A stretch of 5,213 nucleotides of DNA, taken from Bacteroidia bacterium. Lineage in GTDB: Bacteria; Bacteroidota; Bacteroidia; Cytophagales; Cyclobacteriaceae. The stretch lies in the NCBI GenBank assembly GCA_016650355.1, contig JAENVX010000409.1, forward strand, positions 1 through 5,213. The letters run 5' to 3'. Position numbers and translations under genes: made by a program. This document shows, one piece after another, positions 1 through 5,213 of this stretch. The notes below the pieces were generated by a model. The model made no database searches and was not told where the DNA came from. It saw nothing but the letters and a program-made list of their open reading frames with translations. The first letter of the stretch is position 1; each line of letters begins with the position of its first letter.

Positions 1-581
1 ACTTCGCTAGGAGTAATAACGTTATCCAACACCAGTAATGCTTGATTATTTCCAAGCAAGGAGCGTTGACCACGAAGTACCACCCTGTAATTCGGATTAA
101 CACCACTGCTCACCGCGCTAATCAATAGACCAGGGACTTTCCCTTGCAAACCAGCAATGGCATTCGATGTTTTTCCCTGCGTAATATCGGATGCCCTGAC
201 AGTTGAGGCGAAGTTACCCAACTCCCTTTTTTGAACTATCAACCCCCCCGCGCTTACTACCACCTCGCTAAGCTGTTGAAGATCAGTTTCCAATTGAATA
301 GCAACCGTTGTTTTTTCTCCAATAGGTAAATCGAATGTTTTGAATCCAATAAAAGAAAAGGATAAGGTGCCACCAGAACTAGGTACAGACATCTTGAAGT
401 TTCCATCAATGTCAGTAACCGTTCCTTCGGTAGTGCCTTTCAACACCACATTAACTCCCGGTAAAGTAGAACCGTCATCTGATGACGTCACTGTACCCGA
501 GATTGTTCGATTCTGTGCCAATAGCCCTCCACTGGAAAGCGTAAGCACCAATGTGAAGCATGCTAGTAGAATCTTCTTCAT
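1..581 (-). CDS. SusC/RagA-family TonB-dependent outer-membrane transporter, N-terminal part
   Basis: This is the first 193 residues of a SusC-like outer-membrane barrel protein that imports oligosaccharides, peptides or other large nutrients using TonB energy; the rest lies beyond the left edge. Residues 1-22 form a signal peptide (MKK, a hydrophobic stretch, then LLA before Q23). Residues 25-100 are a carboxypeptidase-regulatory-like domain, with GTV, LPGVNVVLKGT and DGNF motifs. The sequence LSEVVV (105-109 region) fits a TonB box. From about residue 120 the plug domain begins, with the AIAGLQGKVPG motif (141-151) and LRGQRSLLGNNQALLVLDN (169-187), which matches the SusC signature except that the usual DG reads DN. 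The ATG at 581 is chosen because it gives a complete signal peptide. No Shine-Dalgarno is seen, as is normal in this phylum. A SusD-like lipoprotein gene would be expected downstream, outside the window. The substrate cannot be told from this part. A run of seven G (243-249) follows the TonB box. Confidence 0.93.
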   Translation of the reverse strand, partial: MKKILLACFTLVLTLSSGGLLAQNRTISGTVTSSDDGSTLPGVNVVLKGTTEGTVTDIDGNFKMSVPSSGGTLSFSFIGFKTFDLPIGEKTTVAIQLETDLQQLSEVVVSAGGLIVQKRELGNFASTVRASDITQGKTSNAIAGLQGKVPGLLISAVSSGVNPNYRVVLRGQRSLLGNNQALLVLDNVITPSE

Positions 582-610
582 AGGTTTAGGATTAGGTTTA
601 GGATTAGGTT
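581..610 (-). repeat. Five tandem hexamers abutting the susC-like start codon
   Basis: On the plus strand the hexamers TAGGTT and TAGGAT alternate for exactly five units, equal to 2.5 copies of a 12-base unit. On the coding strand they read as AACCTA/ATCCTA, and the last A is the A of the ATG. The array therefore fills the position where a ribosome binding site would sit. Copy-number change would alter the leader but not the reading frame. Whether it varies or affects translation is inference. Confidence 0.9.
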
Positions 611-838
611 GAGAATTAATTTTAAAATGCCAAAGTAGGCCATAAATTCATATAAAGAAAATATCAATTTTAGTTTTGTTCCAAACCCATTACTTATATG
701 GCGCACCAATACCTATCGGAAATCCTGCAAAATCGGACAAATTCAATCAAAATCAGATGTTGTTGAATCTTTAATAGGTATAAAATGATCTCGCTGCAAT
801 CGGTTGCGATTTTAATAAATACCCCCAAAATCGGTAGC
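611..838. other. AT-rich intergenic region between the SusC-like gene and the rpmA terminator
   Basis: No coding sequence is supported here. It holds the weak promoter candidate at 656-685 and should contain whatever controls the SusC-like gene, because the terminator at 839-874 separates that gene from rpmA. A plus-strand TAGTTTTG (671-678) matches the -7 consensus but has no -33 partner and no gene after it. The octamer AAAATCGG occurs twice (around 730 and 827), which I do not consider significant. Confidence 0.6.
656..685 (-). promoter_or_regulatory. Weak candidate promoter for the SusC-like gene
   Basis: On the minus strand, TTTG (682-685) is followed after 18 bases by TATTTTCT (656-663), which matches six of eight positions of the Bacteroidota -7 consensus TAnnTTTG. 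The implied leader is about 65-70 bases and would contain the hexamer array. No perfect -7 element exists on this strand between the gene and the upstream terminator, so this is only the best available candidate. Confidence 0.25.
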
Positions 839-874
839 AAAAAAAACGCCTCTGATAAAGTATCAGAGGCGTTT
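839..874 (-). terminator. Intrinsic terminator of the rplU-rpmA operon
   Basis: A perfect 14-base-pair inverted repeat (844-857 with 861-874) encloses a three-base loop, with the GC-rich core CGCCTCTGAT. Read on the minus strand, the stem runs into eight consecutive T (839-846). It lies 25 bases after the rpmA stop codon. The other side of the stem (TATATATG) is not T-rich, so it should act mainly leftward. It insulates the following minus-strand SusC-like gene from ribosomal-operon transcription. Confidence 0.93.
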
Positions 875-899
875 ATATATGTAGCGTATTTTTACTTTA

Positions 900-1157
900 T
901 CAGGCTTCGGCCAAAACCGAAACAGAAGACTTATTTTCTTTCCCTTTTTTGAAAACTACAACGCCAGGGGTGAGCGCAAATAATGTATGGTCCTTACCCA
1001 TACCTACATTTCTACCTGGGTTGTGCTTTGTGCCACGCTGGCGAACGATAATATTGCCTGCAATTACTTTTTGGCCTCCAAACACTTTAATGCCAAGTCG
1101 CTTGCTTTCCGATTCGCGGCCGTTCTTTACTTTACCTTCACCTTTTTTGTGTGCCAT
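900..1157 (-). CDS. rpmA: 50S ribosomal protein L27
   Basis: This is a complete L27 of 85 residues, the usual length in Gram-negative bacteria. L27 sits at the base of the central protuberance of the large ribosomal subunit, and its N-terminal tail reaches toward the peptidyl-transferase centre. Diagnostic stretches are the MAHKKG start, KNGRESESKRLG (11-22), the FGGQ and AGNIIVRQRGTKHNPG core (26-49), and GKDHTLFAL (54-62). The start is fixed by the universal MAHKK, and there is no N-terminal extension of the kind cleaved in Firmicutes. It is the second gene of the rplU-rpmA operon, 43 bases after the rplU stop, and is followed by a strong terminator. No Shine-Dalgarno is visible. Expression is expected to depend on the rplU promoter. 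Confidence 0.98.
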   Translation of the reverse strand: MAHKKGEGKVKNGRESESKRLGIKVFGGQKVIAGNIIVRQRGTKHNPGRNVGMGKDHTLFALTPGVVVFKKGKENKSSVSVLAEA

Positions 1158-1168
1158 AACTCAATTCG

Positions 1169-1200
1169 TTGATGTGTTGATTAATTGATGTGCTGATTCA
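1169..1200. repeat. 16-base tandem duplication in the rplU-rpmA spacer
   Basis: Two adjacent copies, TTGATGTGTTGATTAA and TTGATGTGCTGATTCA, match at 14 of 16 positions and fill most of the 43-base spacer. The second copy ends at the base next to the rplU stop codon. It looks like a local duplication. A role in translation coupling or mRNA structure is possible but not shown by the sequence. Confidence 0.8.
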
Positions 1201-1509
1201 TTATCCTATACTCTCGATTTGAACCTTGGTGAATTGCTGGCGGTGGCCGTTCTTCACAGCATAGCCTTTCCTTCTCTTCTTTTTAAAGATAATCACCTTG
1301 TTACCTTTTACATGCTCTAATATCTTTCCAGATACTTTAGCTCCTTTTACAGTTGGGGCGCCAACTTCTACACTTCCGTTATTATCCAAAAGAAGAACTT
1401 TATCGAACGACACTGCCGTTCCTGCTTCTCCTTCCATACGGGGTGCATAGATGTATTGGTCTTGAGCCACCTTGAACTGTTTTCCTGCGATGTCCACTAC
1501 TGCGTACAT
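1201..1509 (-). CDS. rplU: 50S ribosomal protein L21
   Basis: This is a complete L21 of 102 residues, the normal family length. L21 binds 23S rRNA in the large ribosomal subunit. It opens with MYAVVDIAGKQFKV, as typical L21 proteins do, continues with the VGAPTVKGAKV segment (49-59), and ends with a highly basic block (K76-K81) followed by the GHRQ motif (88-91), the conserved rRNA-binding tail. The ATG at 1509 is the only start that gives the conserved N-terminus. The gene leads the rplU-rpmA pair and has a near-perfect promoter whose -7 element ends 29 bases upstream of the ATG, implying a leader of only about 20 bases. There is no Shine-Dalgarno; the region just before the ATG is A/T-rich. 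Confidence 0.98.
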   Translation of the reverse strand: MYAVVDIAGKQFKVAQDQYIYAPRMEGEAGTAVSFDKVLLLDNNGSVEVGAPTVKGAKVSGKILEHVKGNKVIIFKKKRRKGYAVKNGHRQQFTKVQIESIG

Positions 1510-1537
1510 GACTTTTATAGCTTTTTAAAATGGGTTG

Positions 1538-1568
1538 CAAAGATATGCCAATGCCTTGGAAAAACAAA
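1538..1568 (-). promoter_or_regulatory. Bacteroidota-type promoter of rplU-rpmA
   Basis: On the minus strand, TTTG (1565-1568) is followed after exactly 19 bases by TATCTTTG (1538-1545), a perfect match to the TAnnTTTG -7 element with the correctly spaced -33 TTTG used by the primary sigma factor of this phylum. Transcription should begin near position 1531, giving a short rplU leader. The sequence match is direct; activity is inferred. Confidence 0.87.
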
Positions 1569-1887
1569 CGGTTAACGTAAAATCGCAATATATCTTTCGA
1601 AAACCCACTTTTGAACCCAAATTGTTTAGTTGCTAATTCAGCTTCACTCAATAGATAAGTGAGCTTAACCAAATTGCTGAAACGTCTTTTCAAACCACAA
1701 CGAATAAATCCCTGACATAACAATTTTCAAACGAATGAAGTGTGTTTTCCAGAAAGAAATATTTTATATTTTTTTTCATTTGACACTTCACTTCGCGCAT
1801 GATCTTTAACTAAGTGAGAATGAATTCCTTTCTTGAATATTATCCTGTCATAACTATGTTCTATTGAATTTCGCAATTAAAATGTCC
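1569..1887. other. Long non-coding spacer between divergent rplU and nrdB
   Basis: I see no supported protein or RNA gene here. The stretch is AT-rich, including a run of eight T and more around 1767-1777. It contains the large inverted repeat at 1732-1795 and a smaller one at 1641-1664 (seven pairs, one bulged T, nine-base loop). A 24-codon frame at 1735-1809 has no family resemblance and is probably chance. The pentamer TCACT or its complement recurs five times between 1644 and 1900, in mixed orientation. Confidence 0.6.
1732..1795. repeat. Inverted repeat, 12 pairs with one bulge and a 39-base loop
   Basis: CGAATGAAGTGT (1732-1743) pairs fully with ACACTTCA-C-TTCG (1783-1795) once the C at 1791 is bulged out. 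The loop is AT-rich and contains a long T run. It lies upstream of both the rplU and nrdB promoters, so neither transcript should include it. It could be a paired protein-binding site, part of an unannotated small RNA, or a remnant; the sequence does not decide. Confidence 0.6.
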
Positions 1888-1918
1888 TTTGAATTTCACT
1901 CTTGATTTAGAATCTTTG
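1888..1918 (+). promoter_or_regulatory. Probable promoter of nrdB-nrdA
   Basis: TTTG (1888-1891), exactly 19 bases, then AATCTTTG (1911-1918) reproduces the architecture of the rplU promoter, with one mismatch to TAnnTTTG at the first base. Transcription would start near 1925, giving an nrdB leader of about 130 bases. It is the best plus-strand match in the spacer. The -7 element overlaps the left arm of the inverted repeat at 1914-1957. Confidence 0.6.
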
Positions 1919-1957
1919 TTGATGCTGTTGACGAACCTGTTTGTTTCTGCAACAAAG
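1914..1957. repeat. Inverted repeat overlapping the nrdB promoter
   Basis: CTTTGTTG (1914-1921) is perfectly complementary to CAACAAAG (1950-1957), with 28 bases between. The left arm includes most of the predicted plus-strand -7 element. The right arm overlaps a perfect minus-strand -7 consensus, TAACTTTG (1953-1960). It is therefore either a two-site operator at the nrdB promoter or a by-product of two opposed -7 elements. Confidence 0.5.
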
Positions 1958-1989
1958 TTAGTCTCTCAACAATAAGTTTAAAAAAAGAA

Positions 1990-2043
1990 ATGAAGGCAAA
2001 CAAACTTTCACACCGTGTGTTTAGCAAATCAAATAACCCCTAA
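1990..2043 (+). CDS. Possible 17-codon leader ORF upstream of nrdB
   Basis: An ATG preceded by an A-rich stretch (AAAAAAAGAA), a favourable translation context in Bacteroidota, opens a frame for MKANKLSHRVFSKSNNP. Its TAA lies 11 bases before the nrdB ATG, and it is in a different frame from nrdB. It falls inside the predicted nrdB leader. The palindrome CACACCGTGTG (2009-2019) lies within it. No known leader peptide is recognised, and a frame this short can occur by chance. Confidence 0.2.
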   Translation: MKANKLSHRVFSKSNNP

Positions 2044-2054
2044 ACTATTCTAGC

Positions 2055-3044
2055 ATGAGTCTACATTTATCTGACGAACCAATCCTAAAGGAGAACAAAG
2101 ATCGTTTTGTATTATTTCCAATCCGGCAACATGATATTTGGAAATACTATAAACAGGCGGAAGCCAGCTTTTGGACTGCGGAAGAGATTGATTTAGGCCA
2201 GGATATGAAAGACTGGGTTAACCTTAATGATGGCGAGAGGCACTTTATCACCCATGTATTGGCTTTTTTCGCTGCTAGTGATGGTATTGTTAATGAGAAC
2301 CTGGCTGAGCATTTCGTTGGTGAGGTACAATACACCGAAGCCAAGTTTTTCTATGGCTTTCAAATTGCCATTGAGAACATCCACTCAGAAACTTATTCTT
2401 TATTAATTGATACTTACGTAAAAGACCCTAAAGAAAAGGATAAACTCTTCCACGCCATTGAAACGATGGATTGCGTAAAGAAAAAAGCGGACTGGGCCCT
2501 GCGATGGATCGATCAGGGAAATTTTCAAGAACGACTGGTCGCTTTTGCTGCTGTTGAAGGCATTTTCTTTTCAGGTTCCTTCTGCTCAATATTCTGGTTA
2601 AAGAAAAGAGGCCTAATGCCGGGGCTTACTTTTTCAAACGAACTGATCTCACGTGATGAGGGTCTACATTGTGACTTTGCTTGTCACATATATACTCAGC
2701 ACATCGTAAGTAAGTTACCTGAAGATCAGGTCATAGGTATCATCAAAGATGCGGTTGAAATAGAGAAGGAGTTTGTGACTGACGCACTTCCGGTAAATCT
2801 TATTGGTATGAATGCAGCTCAAATGCGCCAATACATTGAATTTGTAGCCGATCGTTTGTTGAATGAACTGGTGGGCAAAAAAATTTATGGGGCCACCAAC
2901 CCATTTGACTTTATGGAGATGATCTCACTTCGCGGGAAAACTAATTTCTTCGAAAAGCGAGTAGCCGAATATCAGAAAGCTGGGGTGATGAACAGCACTG
3001 AAAAAGAAACTACTCCGAAGTTTTCATTGAATGAAGATTTTTAA
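2055..3044 (+). CDS. nrdB: Class Ia ribonucleoside-diphosphate reductase, beta (R2) subunit
   Basis: R2 holds the diiron-tyrosyl radical that starts reduction of ribonucleoside diphosphates by NrdA in the cytoplasm. The protein is complete at 329 residues. By alignment from memory with mammalian R2, the metal ligands are D76, E107, H110, E168, E202 and H205, and the radical tyrosine is Y114 in the ENIHSETY motif (107-114). The radical-transfer chain has W40, D201 and the near-C-terminal Y306. The C-terminus FSLNEDF is the tail that docks on R1 and resembles the eukaryotic FTLDADF. Long stretches such as VEGIFFSGSF and NELISRDEGLHCDFAC are almost the mammalian sequence. It lacks the roughly 60-residue N-terminal extension of the mammalian protein. 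An in-frame stop at 2034 limits the start; the ATG at 2055 gives the expected N-terminus. No Shine-Dalgarno is visible. It precedes nrdA by 61 bases. Confidence 0.98.
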   Translation: MSLHLSDEPILKENKDRFVLFPIRQHDIWKYYKQAEASFWTAEEIDLGQDMKDWVNLNDGERHFITHVLAFFAASDGIVNENLAEHFVGEVQYTEAKFFYGFQIAIENIHSETYSLLIDTYVKDPKEKDKLFHAIETMDCVKKKADWALRWIDQGNFQERLVAFAAVEGIFFSGSFCSIFWLKKRGLMPGLTFSNELISRDEGLHCDFACHIYTQHIVSKLPEDQVIGIIKDAVEIEKEFVTDALPVNLIGMNAAQMRQYIEFVADRLLNELVGKKIYGATNPFDFMEMISLRGKTNFFEKRVAEYQKAGVMNSTEKETTPKFSLNEDF

Positions 3045-3105
3045 TTAAGTTCGGTCATTCGATCACATTTTTTAAACTTTCTTTTTACACACAACCCTAT
3101 TTGAA

Positions 3106-5213
3106 ATGCTTGTATTAAAACGTGACGGACATCGGGAGTCCGTGAAGTTTGACAAAATCACTGCCCGTGTTGAAAAACTCTGCTACGGTTTAGATCCCAA
3201 ATTTGTCAACCCGGTAGAGGTGGCGATGAAAGTGATTAACGGATTGTATGATGGTGTTTCCACCATAGAACTGGACAACCTCGCTGCGGAAATTGCCGCT
3301 ACGATGACCACAAAGCATCCTGATTTCGCCAAGTTGGCGGCAAGGATAGCAGTTTCAAACCTCCACAAAGTGACAAGCAAGTCCTTCTCTAATACGATGA
3401 AGCGGCTCTATACTTACGTGGATCCAAAAACTGGACAAAACGCACCTTTGATCTCCAAAGAAACCTGGAAAGTGATCAAAGAGAATGCGGCAGAGTTAGA
3501 TAATGCCATCATTTATGACCGCGACTTCAGCTACGACTTTTTTGGATTCAAGACGTTGGAACGCTCCTACCTGATGAGGGTTGATGGCAAAGTTGTTGAG
3601 CGCCCACAACATTTATTAATGCGCGTTGCAGTCGGTATTCACGGAGCTGATATTGCTGCCGCGATTGAGACCTATACTTTATTATCAGAGAAGTGGTTTA
3701 CGCATGCCACACCTACCCTGTTCAACGCGGGCACACCAAAGCCTCAACTTTCCTCATGCTTCCTTCTTACCATGAAGGATGACAGCATCGATGGGATTTA
3801 CGATACATTGAAACAAACCGCTAAGATTTCACAGTCTGCCGGAGGTATTGGGTTAAGCATACACAATGTGCGCGCCAAGGGTTCTTATATTAAAGGGACT
3901 GGCGGCACTTCCAATGGCATCGTGCCAATGTTGCGAAACTTTGATATGACCGCACGCTATGTTGATCAGGGCGGAGGCAAGCGCAAAGGAAGTTTTGCAA
4001 TCTATCTTGAACCCTGGCATGCTGATGTATTTGACTTTCTGGAGTTAAAGAAAAATCATGGGAAAGAAGAAATGCGTGCACGCGATCTTTTTTATGCTAT
4101 GTGGATTCCAGACCTTTTCATGAAACGGATAGAAAACAACGAATCATGGTCTCTGTTCTGCCCAAATGAAGCACCTGGTCTGGCTGATTGTTGGGGAGAT
4201 GAATTCGAACGTCTTTATGAGAAATATGAAAAAGAAGGCAAGTATCGCAAACAAATAAAGGCACAAGACTTGTGGTTTGAAATTCTTGAAGCACAAATCG
4301 AGACGGGTACGCCTTACATGCTTTACAAAGATGCTGCCAACCGTAAATCAAATCAAAAACACCTCGGCACCATCAAGTCCAGCAATCTTTGCACGGAAAT
4401 TATCGAATATACATCTCCGGATGAAGTAGCCGTTTGCAATCTTGCTTCTATTGCACTACCTAAGTTTGTTACTGAAGATGGGAAGTTTGACCATCAGAAA
4501 TTATACGAGATCACAAAAGTGGTAACGCGTAATCTCAATAAAGTGATTGATGTGAATTACTACCCCGTTGTAGAGGCAAGGAACTCGAACATGCGTCACC
4601 GCCCTATTGGAATTGGCGTGCAAGGATTAGCTGATGCTTTTATTTTATTGCGAATGCCATTTGATTCGCCAGAAGCTCGTGGCCTAAACACTGATATTCA
4701 TGAAACGATCTACTTTGCCGCCATGGAATCATCTATGGAGTTGTCAAAGAAGAATGGTCCTTATGAGTCGTTCAAAGGTTCTCCTGTATCAAAAGGAATT
4801 TTCCAGTTCGACATGTGGGGTGTCACCCCTTCATCAGGGAGATGGGATTGGGATAGTCTAAAGAGAGAAGTGAAGCAACATGGTGTGCGCAACTCATTAT
4901 TGCTTGCCCCAATGCCAACTGCTTCTACTTCGCAGATTCTTGGCAACAACGAGTGCTTTGAGCCATACACTTCTAATATTTATACAAGAAGAACTTTATC
5001 AGGAGAATTTATCATTGCTAACAAGCATTTGATGAAAGACCTGATCAGCCTTGGATTGTGGAGCGAAGGCATGCGCCAGAAATTGGTAGGTGCTAACGGA
5101 TCCATACAATCTATTCCAGAAATTCCTCAAAACATCAAAGACATTTATAGAACTGTTTGGGAGATTTCTCAAAAGTCAATTATTGATATGTCCGCTGACC
5201 GCGGGGCTTACAT
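3106..5213 (+). CDS. nrdA: Class Ia ribonucleoside-diphosphate reductase, alpha (R1) subunit, C-terminus cut by window
   Basis: R1 is the catalytic subunit that reduces ribonucleoside diphosphates to deoxy forms with NrdB. The frame is intact for 702 codons to the right edge; the family is usually near 790, so about 90 residues are missing. Residues 1-90 form an ATP-cone (VLKRDGHRESVKFDKIT), with D57 at the position that governs dATP inhibition in human RRM1. Catalytic residues fall at the human numbers: C218 (SSCFL), N427, C429 and E431 (SNLCTE), and C444 (VAVCNLAS), so the thiyl-radical cysteine and one redox cysteine pair are present. The specificity-site D226 and loop 2 (287-295, DQGGGKRKG) are visible. 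PMPTASTSQILGNNE (602-616) is the family signature. The radical-path tyrosines (human Y737/Y738) and the C-terminal cysteine tail lie outside the window. It follows nrdB after 61 bases without a terminator or a clear promoter, so it is probably co-transcribed. Confidence 0.98.
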   Translation, partial: MLVLKRDGHRESVKFDKITARVEKLCYGLDPKFVNPVEVAMKVINGLYDGVSTIELDNLAAEIAATMTTKHPDFAKLAARIAVSNLHKVTSKSFSNTMKRLYTYVDPKTGQNAPLISKETWKVIKENAAELDNAIIYDRDFSYDFFGFKTLERSYLMRVDGKVVERPQHLLMRVAVGIHGADIAAAIETYTLLSEKWFTHATPTLFNAGTPKPQLSSCFLLTMKDDSIDGIYDTLKQTAKISQSAGGIGLSIHNVRAKGSYIKGTGGTSNGIVPMLRNFDMTARYVDQGGGKRKGSFAIYLEPWHADVFDFLELKKNHGKEEMRARDLFYAMWIPDLFMKRIENNESWSLFCPNEAPGLADCWGDEFERLYEKYEKEGKYRKQIKAQDLWFEILEAQIETGTPYMLYKDAANRKSNQKHLGTIKSSNLCTEIIEYTSPDEVAVCNLASIALPKFVTEDGKFDHQKLYEITKVVTRNLNKVIDVNYYPVVEARNSNMRHRPIGIGVQGLADAFILLRMPFDSPEARGLNTDIHETIYFAAMESSMELSKKNGPYESFKGSPVSKGIFQFDMWGVTPSSGRWDWDSLKREVKQHGVRNSLLLAPMPTASTSQILGNNECFEPYTSNIYTRRTLSGEFIIANKHLMKDLISLGLWSEGMRQKLVGANGSIQSIPEIPQNIKDIYRTVWEISQKSIIDMSADRGAY

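Noticed and set aside
340..612. Plus-strand 90-codon frame ending in GLGLGLGLG
   Set aside because: It is antisense to the clear SusC-like coding sequence; its Gly-Leu tail is simply the hexamer array translated in the wrong direction.
949..1188. Plus-strand frames across 949-1188
   Set aside because: They are antisense shadows of the well-supported rpmA gene and show no family resemblance.
1400..1723. Minus-strand 107-codon frame overlapping the start of rplU
   Set aside because: It runs in another frame through the rplU start and its promoter, has an unlikely composition and no recognisable motif.
1735..1809. 24-codon plus-strand frame MKCVFQKEIFYIFF...
   Set aside because: Its content comes from the T-rich loop of the inverted repeat; there is no promoter of its own and no membrane-peptide context.
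1888..2054. Riboswitch or NrdR box upstream of nrdB
   Set aside because: I see no conserved cobalamin-riboswitch core and no pair of NrdR-like boxes; the only palindrome, CACACCGTGTG, does not fit the NrdR pattern.
3045..3105. Separate promoter or terminator between nrdB and nrdA
   Set aside because: The 61-base gap has no hairpin followed by T and no TAnnTTTG element with a spaced TTTG, so co-transcription is the simpler reading.
2055..5213. Recent transfer of ribonucleotide reductase genes from a eukaryote
   Set aside because: Eukaryote-like class Ia enzymes are native to Bacteroidota, base composition is like that of the neighbouring genes, and no mobile element is nearby.
1..5213. A novel defence, mobile or biosynthetic system
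   Set aside because: All substantial coding capacity is accounted for by a transporter, two ribosomal proteins and ribonucleotide reductase; nothing remaining is large enough or structured like such a system.

Overview
This window looks like an ordinary chromosomal segment of a Bacteroidota bacterium, most likely of the Cytophagales type. The evidence is a SusC/RagA-type outer-membrane protein, a textbook Bacteroidota promoter (TTTG, 19 bases, TATCTTTG), start codons without Shine-Dalgarno sequences, and a eukaryote-like class Ia ribonucleotide reductase encoded in the order nrdB-nrdA. The phylum is a firm inference; order or genus is not.

Layout: positions 1-581 (minus strand) hold the first 193 residues of a SusC-like TonB-dependent transporter, which runs off the left edge. 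Its start codon abuts a 30-base array of five hexamers. After a 228-base AT-rich gap comes a strong intrinsic terminator (839-874) that closes a minus-strand ribosomal protein operon, rplU-rpmA (L21 then L27, 1509 down to 900). A near-consensus promoter lies just upstream of rplU.

A gap of about 545 bases separates rplU from the divergent ribonucleotide reductase genes. It has no convincing protein gene apart from a possible 17-codon leader ORF, but holds a long inverted repeat (1732-1795), a probable nrdB promoter (1888-1918), and an inverted repeat overlapping that promoter's -7 element. To the right, nrdB (2055-3044) is complete and nrdA (3106 onward) is cut by the right edge after 702 codons. 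The two are 61 bases apart with no visible terminator, so they are probably co-transcribed.

NrdA and NrdB together form the aerobic enzyme that makes deoxyribonucleotides. Every catalytic and radical-transfer residue that falls inside the window is present. L21 and L27 are neighbouring functions in the large ribosomal subunit. The SusC gene is an unrelated nutrient-uptake gene.

I found no mobile element, CRISPR array, RNA gene or defence system, and no clear sign of an undescribed system. The points worth a second look are regulatory: the hexamer array at the susC start, the structured region upstream of nrdB, and a G7 tract in susC.
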